A stretch of 64,000 nt of DNA from Heterobilharzia americana (Eukaryota; Platyhelminthes; Trematoda; Strigeidida; Schistosomatidae). Positions 1-13,800 of the stretch are shown piece after piece. The stretch lies in assembly GCA_944470555.2 (NCBI GenBank), contig OX104130.1, positions 63,493,160 through 63,557,159 of the forward strand, read 5' to 3'. The notes under the pieces were generated by a model. It was given only the letters and a program-made list of their open reading frames with translations. It had not been told where the DNA came from and ran no database searches. Both the position numbers and the translations under genes were made by a program. Every line of letters begins with the position of its first letter. Positions within the stretch are counted from its first letter, which is position 1.

Positions 1-830
1 ATTCTCGTTCATCACTTCGCCAAGCGCTTCTCAACCCATGGTTAGTTCTCTTCCTGTGTTGTCCACTCCCAGTTTGGCATTCATGTCGCCCATTAGAATT
101 TTGATATCGCCAACTGAGGTCTTGTCCAGTGTTGATTGCAGTTGTCTGTAGAATTTCTCCTTCTCCTCTGGATCTATATAATCTGTAGGTGCGTAAAGTA
201 GCACTGTATGATTGTGACCTTCCTTCCTTTTGAGTTGAACCTTGCTGTCATGATCCTGATGCTGGAGGAGATTGGTTCCCACTGCATGAAAGCCTTCGAT
301 GCTGTTGGGGACATCATGATAGTCACTCGAAAACTCATTGTACTCGTGGTTGTCGTCTGGGTGACAATATCGGAGTAGATTATTGATTCTCCAGTTGACA
401 GTTTGGAGACTCCACTCCCATTCCATCTGCTTTCGCAAATTCCAAGCACTTTTATGTGATACCTCCTCATCTCGTTTGCAATCTGGGCTGCCTTACTGGG
501 TTCAAACATTGTGCGGACATTCCATGTCCCCACACTTACTTTCGCTTTCATCGGGAGAGAAAAGACACATCGGCCAATTGGCTTCCCGAAGGCTTTCATC
601 AACTGGCGTCATTTCTCCTCTCCGATTCCAGCGAGGAATAATTTTCTTTTAAAATTTTTTATATTTTGTTTGTGCTTTGAAGTTTTTTTAGTGGTTAGAT
701 TTGTTTTACGGGGTAGAGTTGTTAGCGGTATGCCCAACCTTCCCTCTTTATTGGGGCTTAGGACCGGCTAGTAACTACTGAACTAGTTAACCAGGCGAGG
801 TTTCTCTCTGTTTATGTATTCCATATTAAA
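1..830 (-). mobile_element. RTE-like LINE, 5' part (left-edge truncated)
   Basis: Read on the - strand: a 5' leader from about 830 to 600, then an endonuclease ORF with VGTWNVRTM, GICESRWNGSG and GDMNAKLGVDNTGRE, typical of the apurinic endonuclease domain of RTE-type non-LTR elements. It is split over two frames, so decayed. The leader and ORF match the copy at 45580-49040. The element runs off the window. Confidence 0.85.
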
Positions 831-904
831 TGTTTTTCAGCCTGACCGCATTTCTATTTCGTGACAATGTTAAAAATTACATATCATTTCTCGTTATTCT
901 CCAG

Positions 905-1072
905 AATTCACTTGCTAGGTTCTAAAGGTGATAAAAATCATCCAGATAGCCGAGCAATCATATTTGAAGAGGTCCAGTATTCAAAGAAGAATATCACCGA
1001 TTTTGTAGCCACTTTGGATGGATTTGAATTAGGTTGCAAAATAATTAATGAAGTTAATCGTTCTGAATTGAG
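905..1072 (+). CDS. MSH6: MSH6 exon (lever/clamp region)
   Basis: The acceptor is ttctccag and the donor ag|gttagt. The first base completes an arginine codon, followed by [18 protein letters not shown], the conserved stretch before the YSKK motif. It ends after two bases of a codon. An upstream in-frame ATG at 861 lies before the acceptor and is intronic. Confidence 0.93.
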
Positions 1073-4000
1073 GTTAGTAAAAAAATTTACTCATATTGAT
1101 GGGGAGTATTTGCATTGATATTTTCACACACCTTTTCGTCACTTGGTTATTGATGGCATTGTGTGCGAATAGATTTTAATTTCGCGTATTCATATTTTCG
1201 GGACATGAAACAGTTTGCATTTAAGGAGGAGAATACCATAATAAAATGGTGAAACTCTACAGCCGCTTGGATCTCCATTCAATAGACCGTGAATGATATC
1301 TATCAATCAAAGGTTAGTGATCGCACTTGTCTGTCTGAATTTCAGGAGTTGGAGTGGGTTTCCAGTTCATGACTTGCTGTTTACCAACCGAGTGCTTGAG
1401 TCAACACGATACAGCTTCATAATATAATGTGAATCCAAAAAAGAAGCCATTGGCGGAAGTTAGGTATTTTTTGTTAGTCACTACTTTGTACTGTTAACAT
1501 CTTGAGAACTTCCAGGTAAAAATAGAAAAATGTGAGTTATCCATGATTCACTAAACGCTTGATTCATCAGTGATGGGTTTTAATCTTTACTCAACTGGCT
1601 GCCAATGACATTTCAGTTAAATTAAGAGTATTTCAGCTTATTCGCTATTGCTATCAGTCTTTTTAAAAATTCTTTAATATACATGTAGAACTATACGCCT
1701 GTTTCGAACTTAAAATTGGTAAATGGTGTGTAGGATATGAGAAGTTGATTATCTGCTAATCATATAACTGGTGGGTAGTTTAAGGCGCGATTATACTACC
1801 TACGCTAGCATGTAGTAATTGTCATCTATCTTAGGGGGATGTAAACTATTCTTGTTAACTTCAAAATGTTGTTTTTTCTTGCAAGCTGTAACTAATGTAT
1901 GCTCTCCTGACCGAATACATTTCTGCGAACAAATGATTTACAGCTGTGAACGGCACCTAATCATTAACTCGTTCATCAAATAGATGCCCATGTTGCTGCC
2001 TTTATCTCGATTAATAGAATCATATCCGATCAAGGCCGATTTATGTATGTCATAGGTTCTCTATGGAAAATACAACTGTTGTTTTGTTTCTTAACTATTT
2101 CTCATCTATTATTGGATTGCATCCGTTGAAAGAAATCTAAAATTTCAGCAAAACTAACCTGATAATCATGTTATTAGCTAATTTTACTACTTATACTCAA
2201 ATGCTAACAACAGTTAACCAAATTAAACTTTGACGGTGGTTTCGTTTTCTCTGAGCGTTGATATTTTTTCGTGAACTTGATGCTAAGGATGTCACCAAGC
2301 TTGGGGAGCGTAACGTTCATGACAAGATATCAAAGCTCAGAGAACACCAAATCACCCTCATTCTCATCTTGGGCTACAAATCCTTTCCATTATTTCAAAT
2401 TGAACTTTTTCAAGTAACTCACCTTGACTTTTTTTAACGACACTGAAGAATTTAGATTTCATTGTACATAATCATCATTTGGTTATAAGCCTCTAACTTT
2501 TTCAAATTTCCATCCTACCATGTGAGGTGTGTAGAGTCATATCTTCATGTAATGGTTATTTTGTGATTGGGGGTCCTTGTGCGAAGTCGTACCTTTGGCT
2601 GAATGGAATCTGAAAGTAGTGAAGTGTTTTTCATAGGTGATCAGCAGTACTGCGCTAGTTCTGTGTTTCCTAAGGCAGGGGAAGGTTAGAAAATGCTAGT
2701 ACTAAAAGTAATGCTTCAGTTCTCGATTAGGAAAGAGGAGCTAATGAAACATATCTACGGTCTACCACACCCACCAATTGACAACGGAGGTCGTCTAATC
2801 CAATTTCGTTGTGACAGTCACGTGTTTCTCCCCAGCAATAACGTTGTAGGAGACACGTAGACCCACGCAACGTCTGTCAACATCAAACCAACGGTAAACA
2901 CAAGTAAATCGTATAGCAGCCATTACTTGACATGATTGGTGCTGTTTATGGAGTTTCTACTTCAAGTCTGATCACGCGTTAGTTCGATACGTGTGTCTGC
3001 ACCTAACTCATCTCAGGAAACAGGTGGCAATGTAGCCTGTGCGTGCTCGACTGGAAAATGAGACCGCAAAAGTGTGTTTAGATGGGAGATGGCGAAACAT
3101 TTATCCGAATATGCCACCCATTCTCATTCTGATGAAGCCTGGCTATAGAAACAGCGGTAACGACAATTAGTAGTCTTCATCTCAAAATTATGGAAAACCA
3201 TTGGATTCCCACCACCTCATTCTACCTGAGTGATGCGAGCTGACTGTGATCACAATCAGGAACGAAAGTAGCTCGAACGTAAATTGACTAGGAGTCTTCA
3301 CAGCGATCACGAACAGTGATGGACGGTGAATACAGAAGAGATGAAAGAGGTATCAGCATTAAGCTGAACTTGAAAGTTATTTCTGCGTATTAGGGCCACT
3401 GGGAAGATGATTGTTGAGGCCGTCACTGAGTACATGGTTCCGTGATAGTCTCTCAGGACAGGCAGTTGAGACGTCGGGTGAAACAGTTTGGAGGATAGTT
3501 CAACCAGCCTATAGGCAATATTCAGTTGCTTAACATTCACCGGAAACGTGAATGTGATGTAGTTGTTAGTCCTCCAACTTTGCCGAAGTTGAGAAGGTTG
3601 TTTGAAACGTGAGATGATGCAAAGCTTCAAAGGCTGACAGTTTGCCACCCGAAGTGTATAGACGTACTAATTGGCATCACCCTAGGTACCCCTTACTTAA
3701 TACGGATTAACTTACGCACAGAAAGGCATCTGGTTGGCTTAGAGTACGTAAATGACCTTATTGTGTTACGTGAAGAAGCTGGGCAGAAATCTGAGTGTAT
3801 TCGGCAGGCATTTACCACCTGTCAAATGTAAGAAAATGCTTCCGGACTAATCTACAATTACTGCCATTTAAGGGTAAGGTGTGAGGTCGTTGAATGTTTC
3901 TACCACTTCATTAGGGGAATTGCACCACCCTAAACGGGTTTGTTGCTGACGAAATCTCAGTTTGAATTCAAAGGCCTCGTTTGGCGCTTGTCGACTCATG

Positions 4001-7000
4001 CCATCTCTCACGCTGGAGAGTTATCCGACTACCTACTAAGGAACGGGTATACTGAGCTGTAGTTCTCTCTATACCATTGTTATCATGGTAGGACCAAAAG
4101 GGATAAATTTCTCCACCATCATATGTTGTAAAGTCATTGTGGTATGCGACCCTGACCCTGGCCACCTCGTCAGAGTTACAGCTATCGGTCGATTACTTCA
4201 CCTATAAGCTGGTCCCTTTTGCAGTCATGCGGAACTGAATGAATTAAGTGCAGGTAGTAACAAGTGTTCAGATTAGATTATAAGTGTTCCATGAATGATT
4301 CGGTTTCTTTTATTATAATTTCCAATCCTTGTGTATAGTTGCTTCTATTGTCTGATTTTCTGAATGTCAACACGCTGTCATTTCATAGCAAACAGACTGT
4401 TTTTGAACTCTCCTTCATTCCAGTTAAATTTCCTTTGTTTGTTGTTATCTTTTGCCATATCTTTTAATTATCTGTGAATTTCCACTGCAATTTTTGTGAT
4501 AGTATTTTGTTGACCATACCCTTTTGATATTTTGAATTTATTTTGCCTGTCTTTTAGTTCCACACATCTAAAGAATTTGGTTACTTTCACCAATTTGGGA
4601 GGTAATTTTCCCAATATTATGGAAAAGATAAAGTATTTCAAAGTAAGTCTAAATGTCTCACACTATTGTTATAACTTGATTATTTTCTCACTTATCAAAA
4701 TAAGACTTCGATTTTTTGCTTCCTATGTAGTTTTTGTTTGTTTGAAAATGCTTGATATGTTTCTTACATTTCACAACTGCCCTCCATAAATATTTGTTTA
4801 AAACTAAGGGGTGGAGGAGTTGAATGGGCTGACCATTCCACTAACACTGGAAGTCAGATTAACTTTGATGGGTCGATGACTGACGCAATTTTAATATGAA
4901 TAAAATAGGTCTAAATGACCGCTGTTAACCTAAGCCACCAGTGGTACTGACGAGATATCCAAAACCTATCAAGAGTCAAGTGTACTGTACGGCAGTCAGC
5001 TCTTTCCAACTCTTCACCCATGAAAGACGGCTGTTTAGATTGTAGAATCTGAAAAGTCAGCGGGTGTTCTACTACCCTTGTCTTCTTAATACCATCCGTG
5101 TGCTGCGCAGTTGCCAAGTAGGGAACATAATGTTAAGTGTACAGCCCCCTGGGTGAGCAAGATAATTAGCTTGATGTAGTTTCAAACCCTGATCGGTTGG
5201 AGGAACTGGGCTGCTAAGACACTGTCTACCCCAACTCACACGACGCTAACTCATTTAGGGTTAGGTTGGAAGAAAGCCGAAGGGAGACCAGGCCAACATA
5301 TGGCACCAATATGTGGATTATGACTTTGTGTGAGCAATGTAGAAAAATATGCTCTTTCCAGATAAGGGTCTGAAAGGCAACCGAAAGTGATGATTGTGAA
5401 CTGTGGTTGGTATGGCTCAGAAGCGACCACACCATATTAGCATCTTAACCGTCATGTCAGATTGTGCTAGCTTGGCGTGATGGTCGCGCTGGTGTATAAC
5501 AACGAGACAAGCTGCGCTGCCTTGATCGCTTGTTGCTTGGAGTCCTGCCATGGCTGATAGGACGAAAAGGAGTTGCCGTCATAGTGTTAAATTTGAGAGT
5601 GAAATACTGCTGTCTGGATGGGGGATGGTAGCAGTAAGGTGTTTTTCCAGTGGATGACCGGAACTGCCTGCCTTTCTCGTGGGAAGAGGGATTTGCTAAA
5701 AGTATACACCAAAAATAGCACACTGTTCCCTGTCCAGTGGTATGTGTTTTTCCTATCTGGCGTTAGAACAACCAAATCTCAAACCAAGAATCCTCAAAAG
5801 GCTGTATGTGGCGGGCTTCAAGCAGATCTATGGGCTTTACGGTCACAAAAATCTTTTTCTCTTTCATTTACACCGCAGAAAAAACTTTCGCGATGTAGAC
5901 AGTCGGGAATTGCTAGCCTCCCAGACGCTTCCAGTAATATACAAAGTCCAAACAATAATGACCTACTCTTCCTATCTCTGTCTCCTCCTTTGCCTTCACT
6001 TTCTGATACCAAATACAAATTCCCCAACCCCTCCGTCTGCAACCATTATCAATGACCCAAACCTGCGAAACATCTTTCCCAGACGCCTCTGTCAGTTTCA
6101 CACCAGTCCATTCAAATCCCGAATTTTATGCCGAATCGGACTGCAGGTATCTCTTGCCAGCACTCTCGAATCCCGAACTATGAATATATGCTGTATTTAT
6201 GAGACACGTATACAGGACCCGAATTTGATTATTCTTTTGACCTCATTTGGCCAATGTAATGAATCTGCAATCTTCACGTCACGAGTGTTTGAATGTCCAT
6301 TGATTAGCTTTCGTACAGTCGCTTATGTAGGCATAGCATTAAGTTGTAGGACCGAAAGTACTTTTCTCGACTGGATTACCGGTCAATAGCCATCTGTGTG
6401 CTGTTCGACTGAATAGATCTGTAAGAACAAGGAAGGGTCGTGAGACTAGGCGATGGTTATTCTTAATCTCCCCCTACGCGCCCACTGACTGCGGTTCGGA
6501 CAATGAATTTTATCAAAAGCTTTCAGTTCGGATGCAGAAAGCAAAACGTTGAGATGTAGTCATAATAACAAGCGACTTCAACGCTGAAGTTAAGGAAGCT
6601 GAGTCTATCGGAAAGGCCATACCAACGAACCGACTACGGTGGTCGTCTGTTGTAATTTCGTTCTGCTACCACTTGTTTCTGGTCAGCAGTAGCTTCAAGC
6701 ATAAGAAGCGACAGTCTCACTTGGAATCCACCGACAGCAAACCAATAATGGACGGAGATAGATCATATTGGTATAGGCCATCATCGGAGAGAATCGGTAA
6801 AGGATTGCCTCTCTTTCTGGAGTACCTGTCTGGACTCCAGTCACGCGTTATTACACGCGCGTGAATTTATGCGTCGTAATGGTGGCAGAAAATAGGCGGT
6901 AGTAAACCACGTGCTTACGCGTGTTCATTTGAAAAACGAGAACGTCAATTTCTTATTCAGGGAAGAGATTCCTTTGCATTTATCTGAACGTGACATCAAT

Positions 7001-10000
7001 TTTCATCCTGACGAAGACTAACGTTAAATTCTATTCTCTATTAGGTAACCTACATCTAAAAGTTAGAAAACGTCAGTAGATTTCTGCAATGTCATCCGAA
7101 CTGATTAATGCGAGGAGACTGATTTTGACTGACTCTAGCCACAATGAAGAACAAAAACAGCTGAAAAGTAAATTGACCAAGAGTCTTCACGACGATCGCC
7201 AGCAGTGGTGGAGGCGAATGCAAGAAAGGTGGTAAAGGCATCAGCATTAGGTAACAGCCGGCAACTATTTAGACTTATTAAAGATAAGAAGGCCGTGGTA
7301 AGTGAAAACATTACCGAAGAGGATGGAACACTGATAGCCTCTCAGTACAGATAGCTAGAACTTTGGACAGAGAATTTTGAAACACAGTTCAACTGACCCA
7401 CAGTCACACACATGCACACTAGAATGGGTTCGATTAGTTGTCCTAAAAATTGAATTACCATGTGGAGGAAGAAACTTTGAATGGAAGCTTTGTTTTACAC
7501 CATGTGTAAACAATGAAAAAGACCAACCCCCTGATACGGTTATCTGGAAATTTCTGCTTCTCTGTAACACTAAGGTAGAAAACAGAATAGAACTATAAAA
7601 ACAAGATTTAAAAGTCGTTGATTTACTTTTGTTGTGATCAGAAATAGTGATCTATGCTTGAAATTTTTCGCAATAAACATTACTTCCACTGTATGGAATA
7701 TCTGACGAAGAGAGTAACGTTTTAAGCTTAAATTCTTCAAAGCAACGTTGCAAATAAATCGTTTCTGTTTTATAAAGGTTGAAGCCTTAGTGTATTGTTT
7801 GACTGTTACTGATTTCTAGGGAAATCATTTTGAATTAGAATTAGGTGATTTTCTCTATGTCTTTTTCATTAATTAATTGGTTAATATCGATGCATAGGCT
7901 TAGTTTCTATTTATCATATTTGCTTTTTACCAAAAGAGTAGGTTCGACTTTAAACTGCATACATATTTGTATTCCTTTAAAACTTAATAATTCTGTGTTG
8001 GGAAAACTAATCGACCAGCAGTATTAAATGTCGTAAAAATGTACTTGGATATATTTCGCCACAATATAACGGGAAAAGAAATGTGGAGATGTGAATGAAT
8101 GAGAATATAGAGACTAAAGAAATAAGAATATTAAGGTGTTCAAGAACTTATGAAATGTAAACAATGAATCTGCATCGTTGTCAATAGTTATTGAGAATCT
8201 TCAGCTTTTGAATCCTATCCTCTCCTCGATTCCAATCGGGTAGTGCTTACCTTGCCGTGTTGCAGATTAATATTCAATGTTTCGATGGGCTGTTATCATG
8301 TCTGACACTGCAGTTGTTAACTTTTTGTGTACTCTAGTCTTATTCCAGCCATCGCGACTCATCATATTAGGTAGTAGCTAAGTCTTTTTGAAGACGGGAT
8401 TATTGTGTTATTTTAGGATAGAAATTGGTTTCAAGTAAAGCAACTGAATGTTTTCGGTGCAGTATGCGGTTCATATCCACAATACTACTATTCCCATCTT
8501 TACTTGGTTTTTGATTGCATGCTTATTAACCATGTTGTTTCGTATATCTGCTTTTTAGAGTGCTTTCGATGCTGATAAAGCTAAACGTGAGGGACGAATA
8601 ATTCCAGAGCCTGGAATCGATCCTGATTATGATGCATCCTTATCGAAAATTAAGGTGATTTTCCACATTGTTAATGATCATATCCATTTGAATAAGCTTC
8701 TTTCATAACAAGTCTTGTTTCTTTTTAGAAACTTTTAAGAAGTGAGTGGCACATTGTTAGTTGTTTCGTACTCTGGTTATCGTATTGTATGGTAAGAGCT
8801 TGCTAAAGCTCATACCAACAAAACACTAATGAAATCTTACGTGCATTACAAACCTCAGCAAAATTTCTTTTTATTTAATGCATTTTACACATAATCTCGT
8901 CGAAATCTTTGCATTTTCTCTAGCCACCTCAGTCGACTAAAGTTTTGGTTAATTAGTTGGTCAGAGCACTGTAAGAAATAGTTTCACCTGCTCAAAATCA
9001 TACCTCAGATACCACTATTTTGACTCCACCTGGATCAGGTTTTAAGTATAGATTCTCCAATTCTCACTGGGCTTTTATAAACCTAAAACTATGCAGAAAA
9101 GCGGGCTTCTATGGTTTTCCTCAAAAAGTCTTCAGGAATAGCAATCAGGAATTATTCAGTAGAATAACTGAGTTTTTAAGTGGCGTTTTTGTACCTTATG
9201 TGTTTTCATCAGACTGCTTTGGGTCGTTAATCATTCCATTTGACAAAAAAGGTAAATCTTTATGTGGTAACCACATGGAGATCTTTTTAATTAACATCCT
9301 TAAATGTATGTCCATTTCACTATGGATTGAAGCTGGAGAACATCAAACTCTAAACACGAGGTTTGAATCCTTCACTGGGGCATATCAATCAGATATTATT
9401 TCTTTTGGATCCAGGTATGCTTACCGGTTCCCAACGCTTACTATATTTACTGACTTGCAGGCATTTGACTACGTCAATTCAGTTGTAGTGTCTGACTGAA
9501 AGGAGTTCTAAACAAGTATTTTATGTCAATCAGAAAGCTACTCAAACTCAGCCGGCTGGGTAAGGGCTTGTGAAGAGTTTTGGTACCTAGTAATGGCAAC
9601 CAAGGATGCTCACTATCATCATTTTTGACTAGCTTTTTTGTAAATGTTCTTATTTCAGACTTCTGAGGGATTAGCTTACTTTTTGAAGAGCATCTGATCG
9701 TCTTAGAGTAAATAAATCATATATTTTCGTTAGTAAAGACTCAATACTGTGAACGAAAAACTATGTTTTCTCATCTACCAAATGTAACATAATGTTGCAG
9801 AACTAGTGTAAACTACTTCCACCGTAGGGATAAGGAATGAAGTGATCGAGTGTGTTAACTACACCGAAACCTATAACTAGACAATGAAGTTCCTGTTTAT
9901 TGACCTGAACTTTTCATGAAAGTACAGACTGTTTGAACTGATTCCAATTTCCTGGGAACAAATAACTGTAGATCGACGCTTCAGTGTCCAACAAAATGAT

Positions 10001-10734
10001 ATAGGTATGAACTAACATTTGAAAATCTTTAAAATTTCATTAACCTTCATGTACATATTTTGTTTCCTCATATACCTTTTTTTATTTGTTTTAATATTAC
10101 TATATTTTTCTGCATTTCTCTGTATCGTTTTAAAATGTGATATAAATTTATCCGGTGTTCATCCTATTGACCATTAGTTAGAAAAGTTTTTTCTATCGTA
10201 TAAATAACTCGAAATTTCTCCACCTGTACTGCGTATTCTAGTTTTGTCTGTGAGGTTGTTTTAATATTTAGTGACTTTCATATCTTATCCATCTAGAAAC
10301 CATCGCGGGACCCATCACTTTCAATTTAGGCAATGCAACCTTATGCGGCATCAATGTATAGTAATAAGATGAATATGCAGATCGATTCCAGAATTACTCG
10401 AACTTAAAAGTTAGGTAAACGTTTGAGGTTCATGTACTAAGTTACAAGCCACAGGCAGAACTTTAAATCCCTTAACTTGTTACTAGTTAAATAGTTTATA
10501 AGGATCTAAATGATGTGTACCTTTCAAAAATTTGATCAGTAACTTGTTATGTGTAATGTTTCAGTGACGTTGAGTTGCTGGTTGGATGTAGAATTCAACA
10601 TTAAAGTTCAATGAATATGGACACTTCATATTCAGAATTTGTATATGTCTGATATAATTCCCAAGAGTGAAAATTATTATCATAAAAATATGATGATGTA
10701 AAATAGGATTGTTATGAGTTTGAAGCGCTAATGG

Positions 10735-10803
<69 letters not shown>

Positions 10804-13800
10804 CCGAAAGGAATATAATACGTGCGCTTAGCTGACAGCTAACTTGGTACGCAAGAGACACTGGCTGCAACCCCGGGACTAATAGAGAGAAGACCGAAGC
10901 TGACAGATGGGAGAGTGTATTACTCCGAGAATATAATATAATAACCACGACTCAATCCAAAACACGTGAATAAGTACACATGAAAACTGACCTTGTCCGC
11001 AATTGGAGAAATTCGCATAGTAAGAGTAAAAGTTAACCAATCAGCGAATTACATTACAATCGGGACAGAAATAGGCTATTAGTCATAGTTCAAGTTGTTA
11101 TTCATCGAAGACTGACATCAGTTGGAGGAACAAAGGAAACCTGGGAGCACTGGACAGCTGTTTCGTCCTAGTATGGGACTCCTCAGCAGTGCGCACCCAC
11201 GACCCCACCAGCAGGGATCGAACCCGCGACCTTCAGGTTCCGCGACCAGCGCGTTACCATTGAGCCACTGGGTCAGAATCCAACTGATGTCAGTCTTCGA
11301 TGAATAACAACTTGAAATATTTCCAAATCTCCACAACCCCCTCAAAATTTATTAGTCATAGCGTAAAAATAACGTGGGAATGACACGTTAAAATGTTCAG
11401 ATCAATAACATACAAGACTGGGGCATCACAACAAGGATAAAACTAATAACTCATTCAAATACTAGTTAAGCATTAATATAGGAGAACGGAACTTTGCTCT
11501 CAATAGCAAAAGTAAAAGCTTTTCGTAGAACTGAAGCTTTGTGGGTGAAGATTACGAATAAGCATCGGGAAGTCTCACAATAATCCTCATTTCTTGCAGA
11601 CCCATTCAGTTGGATGGTACACAGACAGCCGGTAGCTGTTATCACGTGTAAGAGTTCGGTTTCTTCTGCACAACCTTATGCCTACACCAGACGGTTCACA
11701 AAAGCTAGTCAGTGAACCTTCCAGGACTCATGAAGTGAAGTTCGCAGATTCGCCACGTTGACCAGGTGAGGTCAAGTGAATAGTCACACTTAGATTCTGT
11801 ATATGTGTTTCAGAAACAGTATGCATTCATAACTCCAGAGTTTTAACAAATGACACCTGTTGTGTGATTTAGTATAAGGTTCGAATATTGTAAGTTCCAA
11901 TGTGAAATTGATAGCGTGGTTTTAGGAAACTAGGAGTGACGTTTCGCTGGCTTGGATCTTTAGCAGTGATCTCATGATGATGTTGAGGAAATTATAAGAG
12001 GCTTAATACTGATGTCATTAAGTGAAGACAAGGAAGAAACAAAGTTAAGGTGAGAAGATTATGATTAGTTGGGTTTCGTATGCCACCAAAGCCGTGCAAG
12101 TGGCCGGTAATTCGCAACCACCCATATCGTGGAAATTGTTTCTACAGGGTTCCTAAAAGAGTAAATGGATTAGTTTTGCCCTACCACAGACCTCAAGAGA
12201 TGTCTGCTCGAGGTCAGTTGCACATGGCTGTTTTAAGGGTGTTGGACTGAGATTCTATTGTACTAACTTTGGGAAAAGAAACCGCATCATTGCCTCCGGG
12301 ATACAGTGAACTAGATTTCAGGCCATCTACTAAACCTTTAGAAAGTATTAATGAGCATTTTTTGCAGTTACAAGACATCATTAGAACGATGAGTACAGCT
12401 GACTGTGGCTTTGGAAAATGTCCCACTAATAAACACTGGACTCTTTGCAATTGGTTGACGCTCGTTGGTGTATTGCGGCAGACAGTGAGTACAATTATGT
12501 GCACAGATCAGTCTTCTGCGTAAGGAACACAAGTCCTAGTGAACCGAACGTGCGAGTGACATGGAAGGAGCAGCTGCATCTAACAGTGCTCGACAGTTGT
12601 TCTAGCTCATCGGAGTCATGGGCAACAAGAAGCCTGTTTTGAGTGATATGGTCTGTTAATTGGGTGGTATACCACCAACTCTTTTGGACGCTGGAACGCT
12701 ATGCGGAGCACTTCAAATGGGAGTTTAGTTAGCCTACCGTCTCAGTAACATCAACATCAGTGTCTTATATTCTATGGTCAGTTACCGTCGATCCACCTTG
12801 CGAAGTGGGTGCCCGTTAGGAACTCCAAGTAATAAAGTATCATGAAGCATCCAGCCCAGACAATCTGACTAGTCAGAGAACTGATTGCATTGTTTTTGAG
12901 GTCATGGCAGACTGAGTATTTTCCATCATTCTGGAATGAAGTAATTGTTGTACCCATTTTTAAAAATTGTCTACGTAATGTGTATGTGATAGCCATTGGA
13001 GTATCAGTCTGCTACCGGTAATGTCTAAATTATTGGCTGTCATCATATTTCTTAGGTTGTATTTCTCGACATTATGCCTAAATTCGATCCGTGACAGTTC
13101 TGTACCCTGGGATTATCTATTAAAGGGGTGACCGTCAAAATTTTATCGTTTCTAAAGCCTAACACTTCAACACCTAAGGTAAAGGCATAAAACCACTTAT
13201 CTCTATTGTTCGAAACCAGTAGTGATGTCAAACAAGGGTGCCCACTTTTGTCCTTCCTCTTTAACTTTGCCATCGGTGACATTCTAGAGACAGTCCTGAA
13301 GAAAGTTCGATGTGAACCTGTTTCCTTGTGAAGGATTCTCGACCTCATGGATGCTGATGATATGTTTTTACTGTGCTATAGCATACAGGCTACTCACATC
13401 GTACTCAACCAGCTGGCAAGCTGTGTCCGTAAGTACAGGATATGCTTCGCAACATCTAAGTGCTTCTATAGTATTGCCAGGTGTTTGTACCTACACGGAC
13501 TTAATGGTGAATCATTGGTAGTTATCAAAAAGTATATGGACCTAGTTAGTTGTGGAGTGTGACTGATGAGATTTTCAATCAGATATTGAAAGCCAGGGTG
13601 GCGTCCAACGACTCTTTGTATTCGATCGTCATTGTCTCCGGTGGAAGATCTATATTAGAAATTCTTATGAAGACAACGTATGTATAGGAACGGTGAAGAT
13701 CATCATTTATTGAGTGTGGTCACCATGGACCACCAGCACCTGTCTTGGACATGTGTTACAGATATCATGCCAGTGGCTTCCATATTGCGCGCTGCTCCCT

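Noticed and set aside
5742..6389. 216-codon open frame as a host gene
   Set aside because: It runs along the LINE leader and endonuclease region, overlaps another frame of similar length, and only its second half resembles the LINE protein.
9020..9499. 159-codon open frame as a host gene
   Set aside because: It follows the LINE RT motif order and lacks splice-supported context; it is a transposon remnant.
10712..10948. Frame with alternating Tyr-Ile as a protein
   Set aside because: It is a translation of the AT microsatellite.
12214..12523. Overlapping sense and antisense frames as a gene
   Set aside because: No family motif and no compatible splice context; both strands open is a common chance event.
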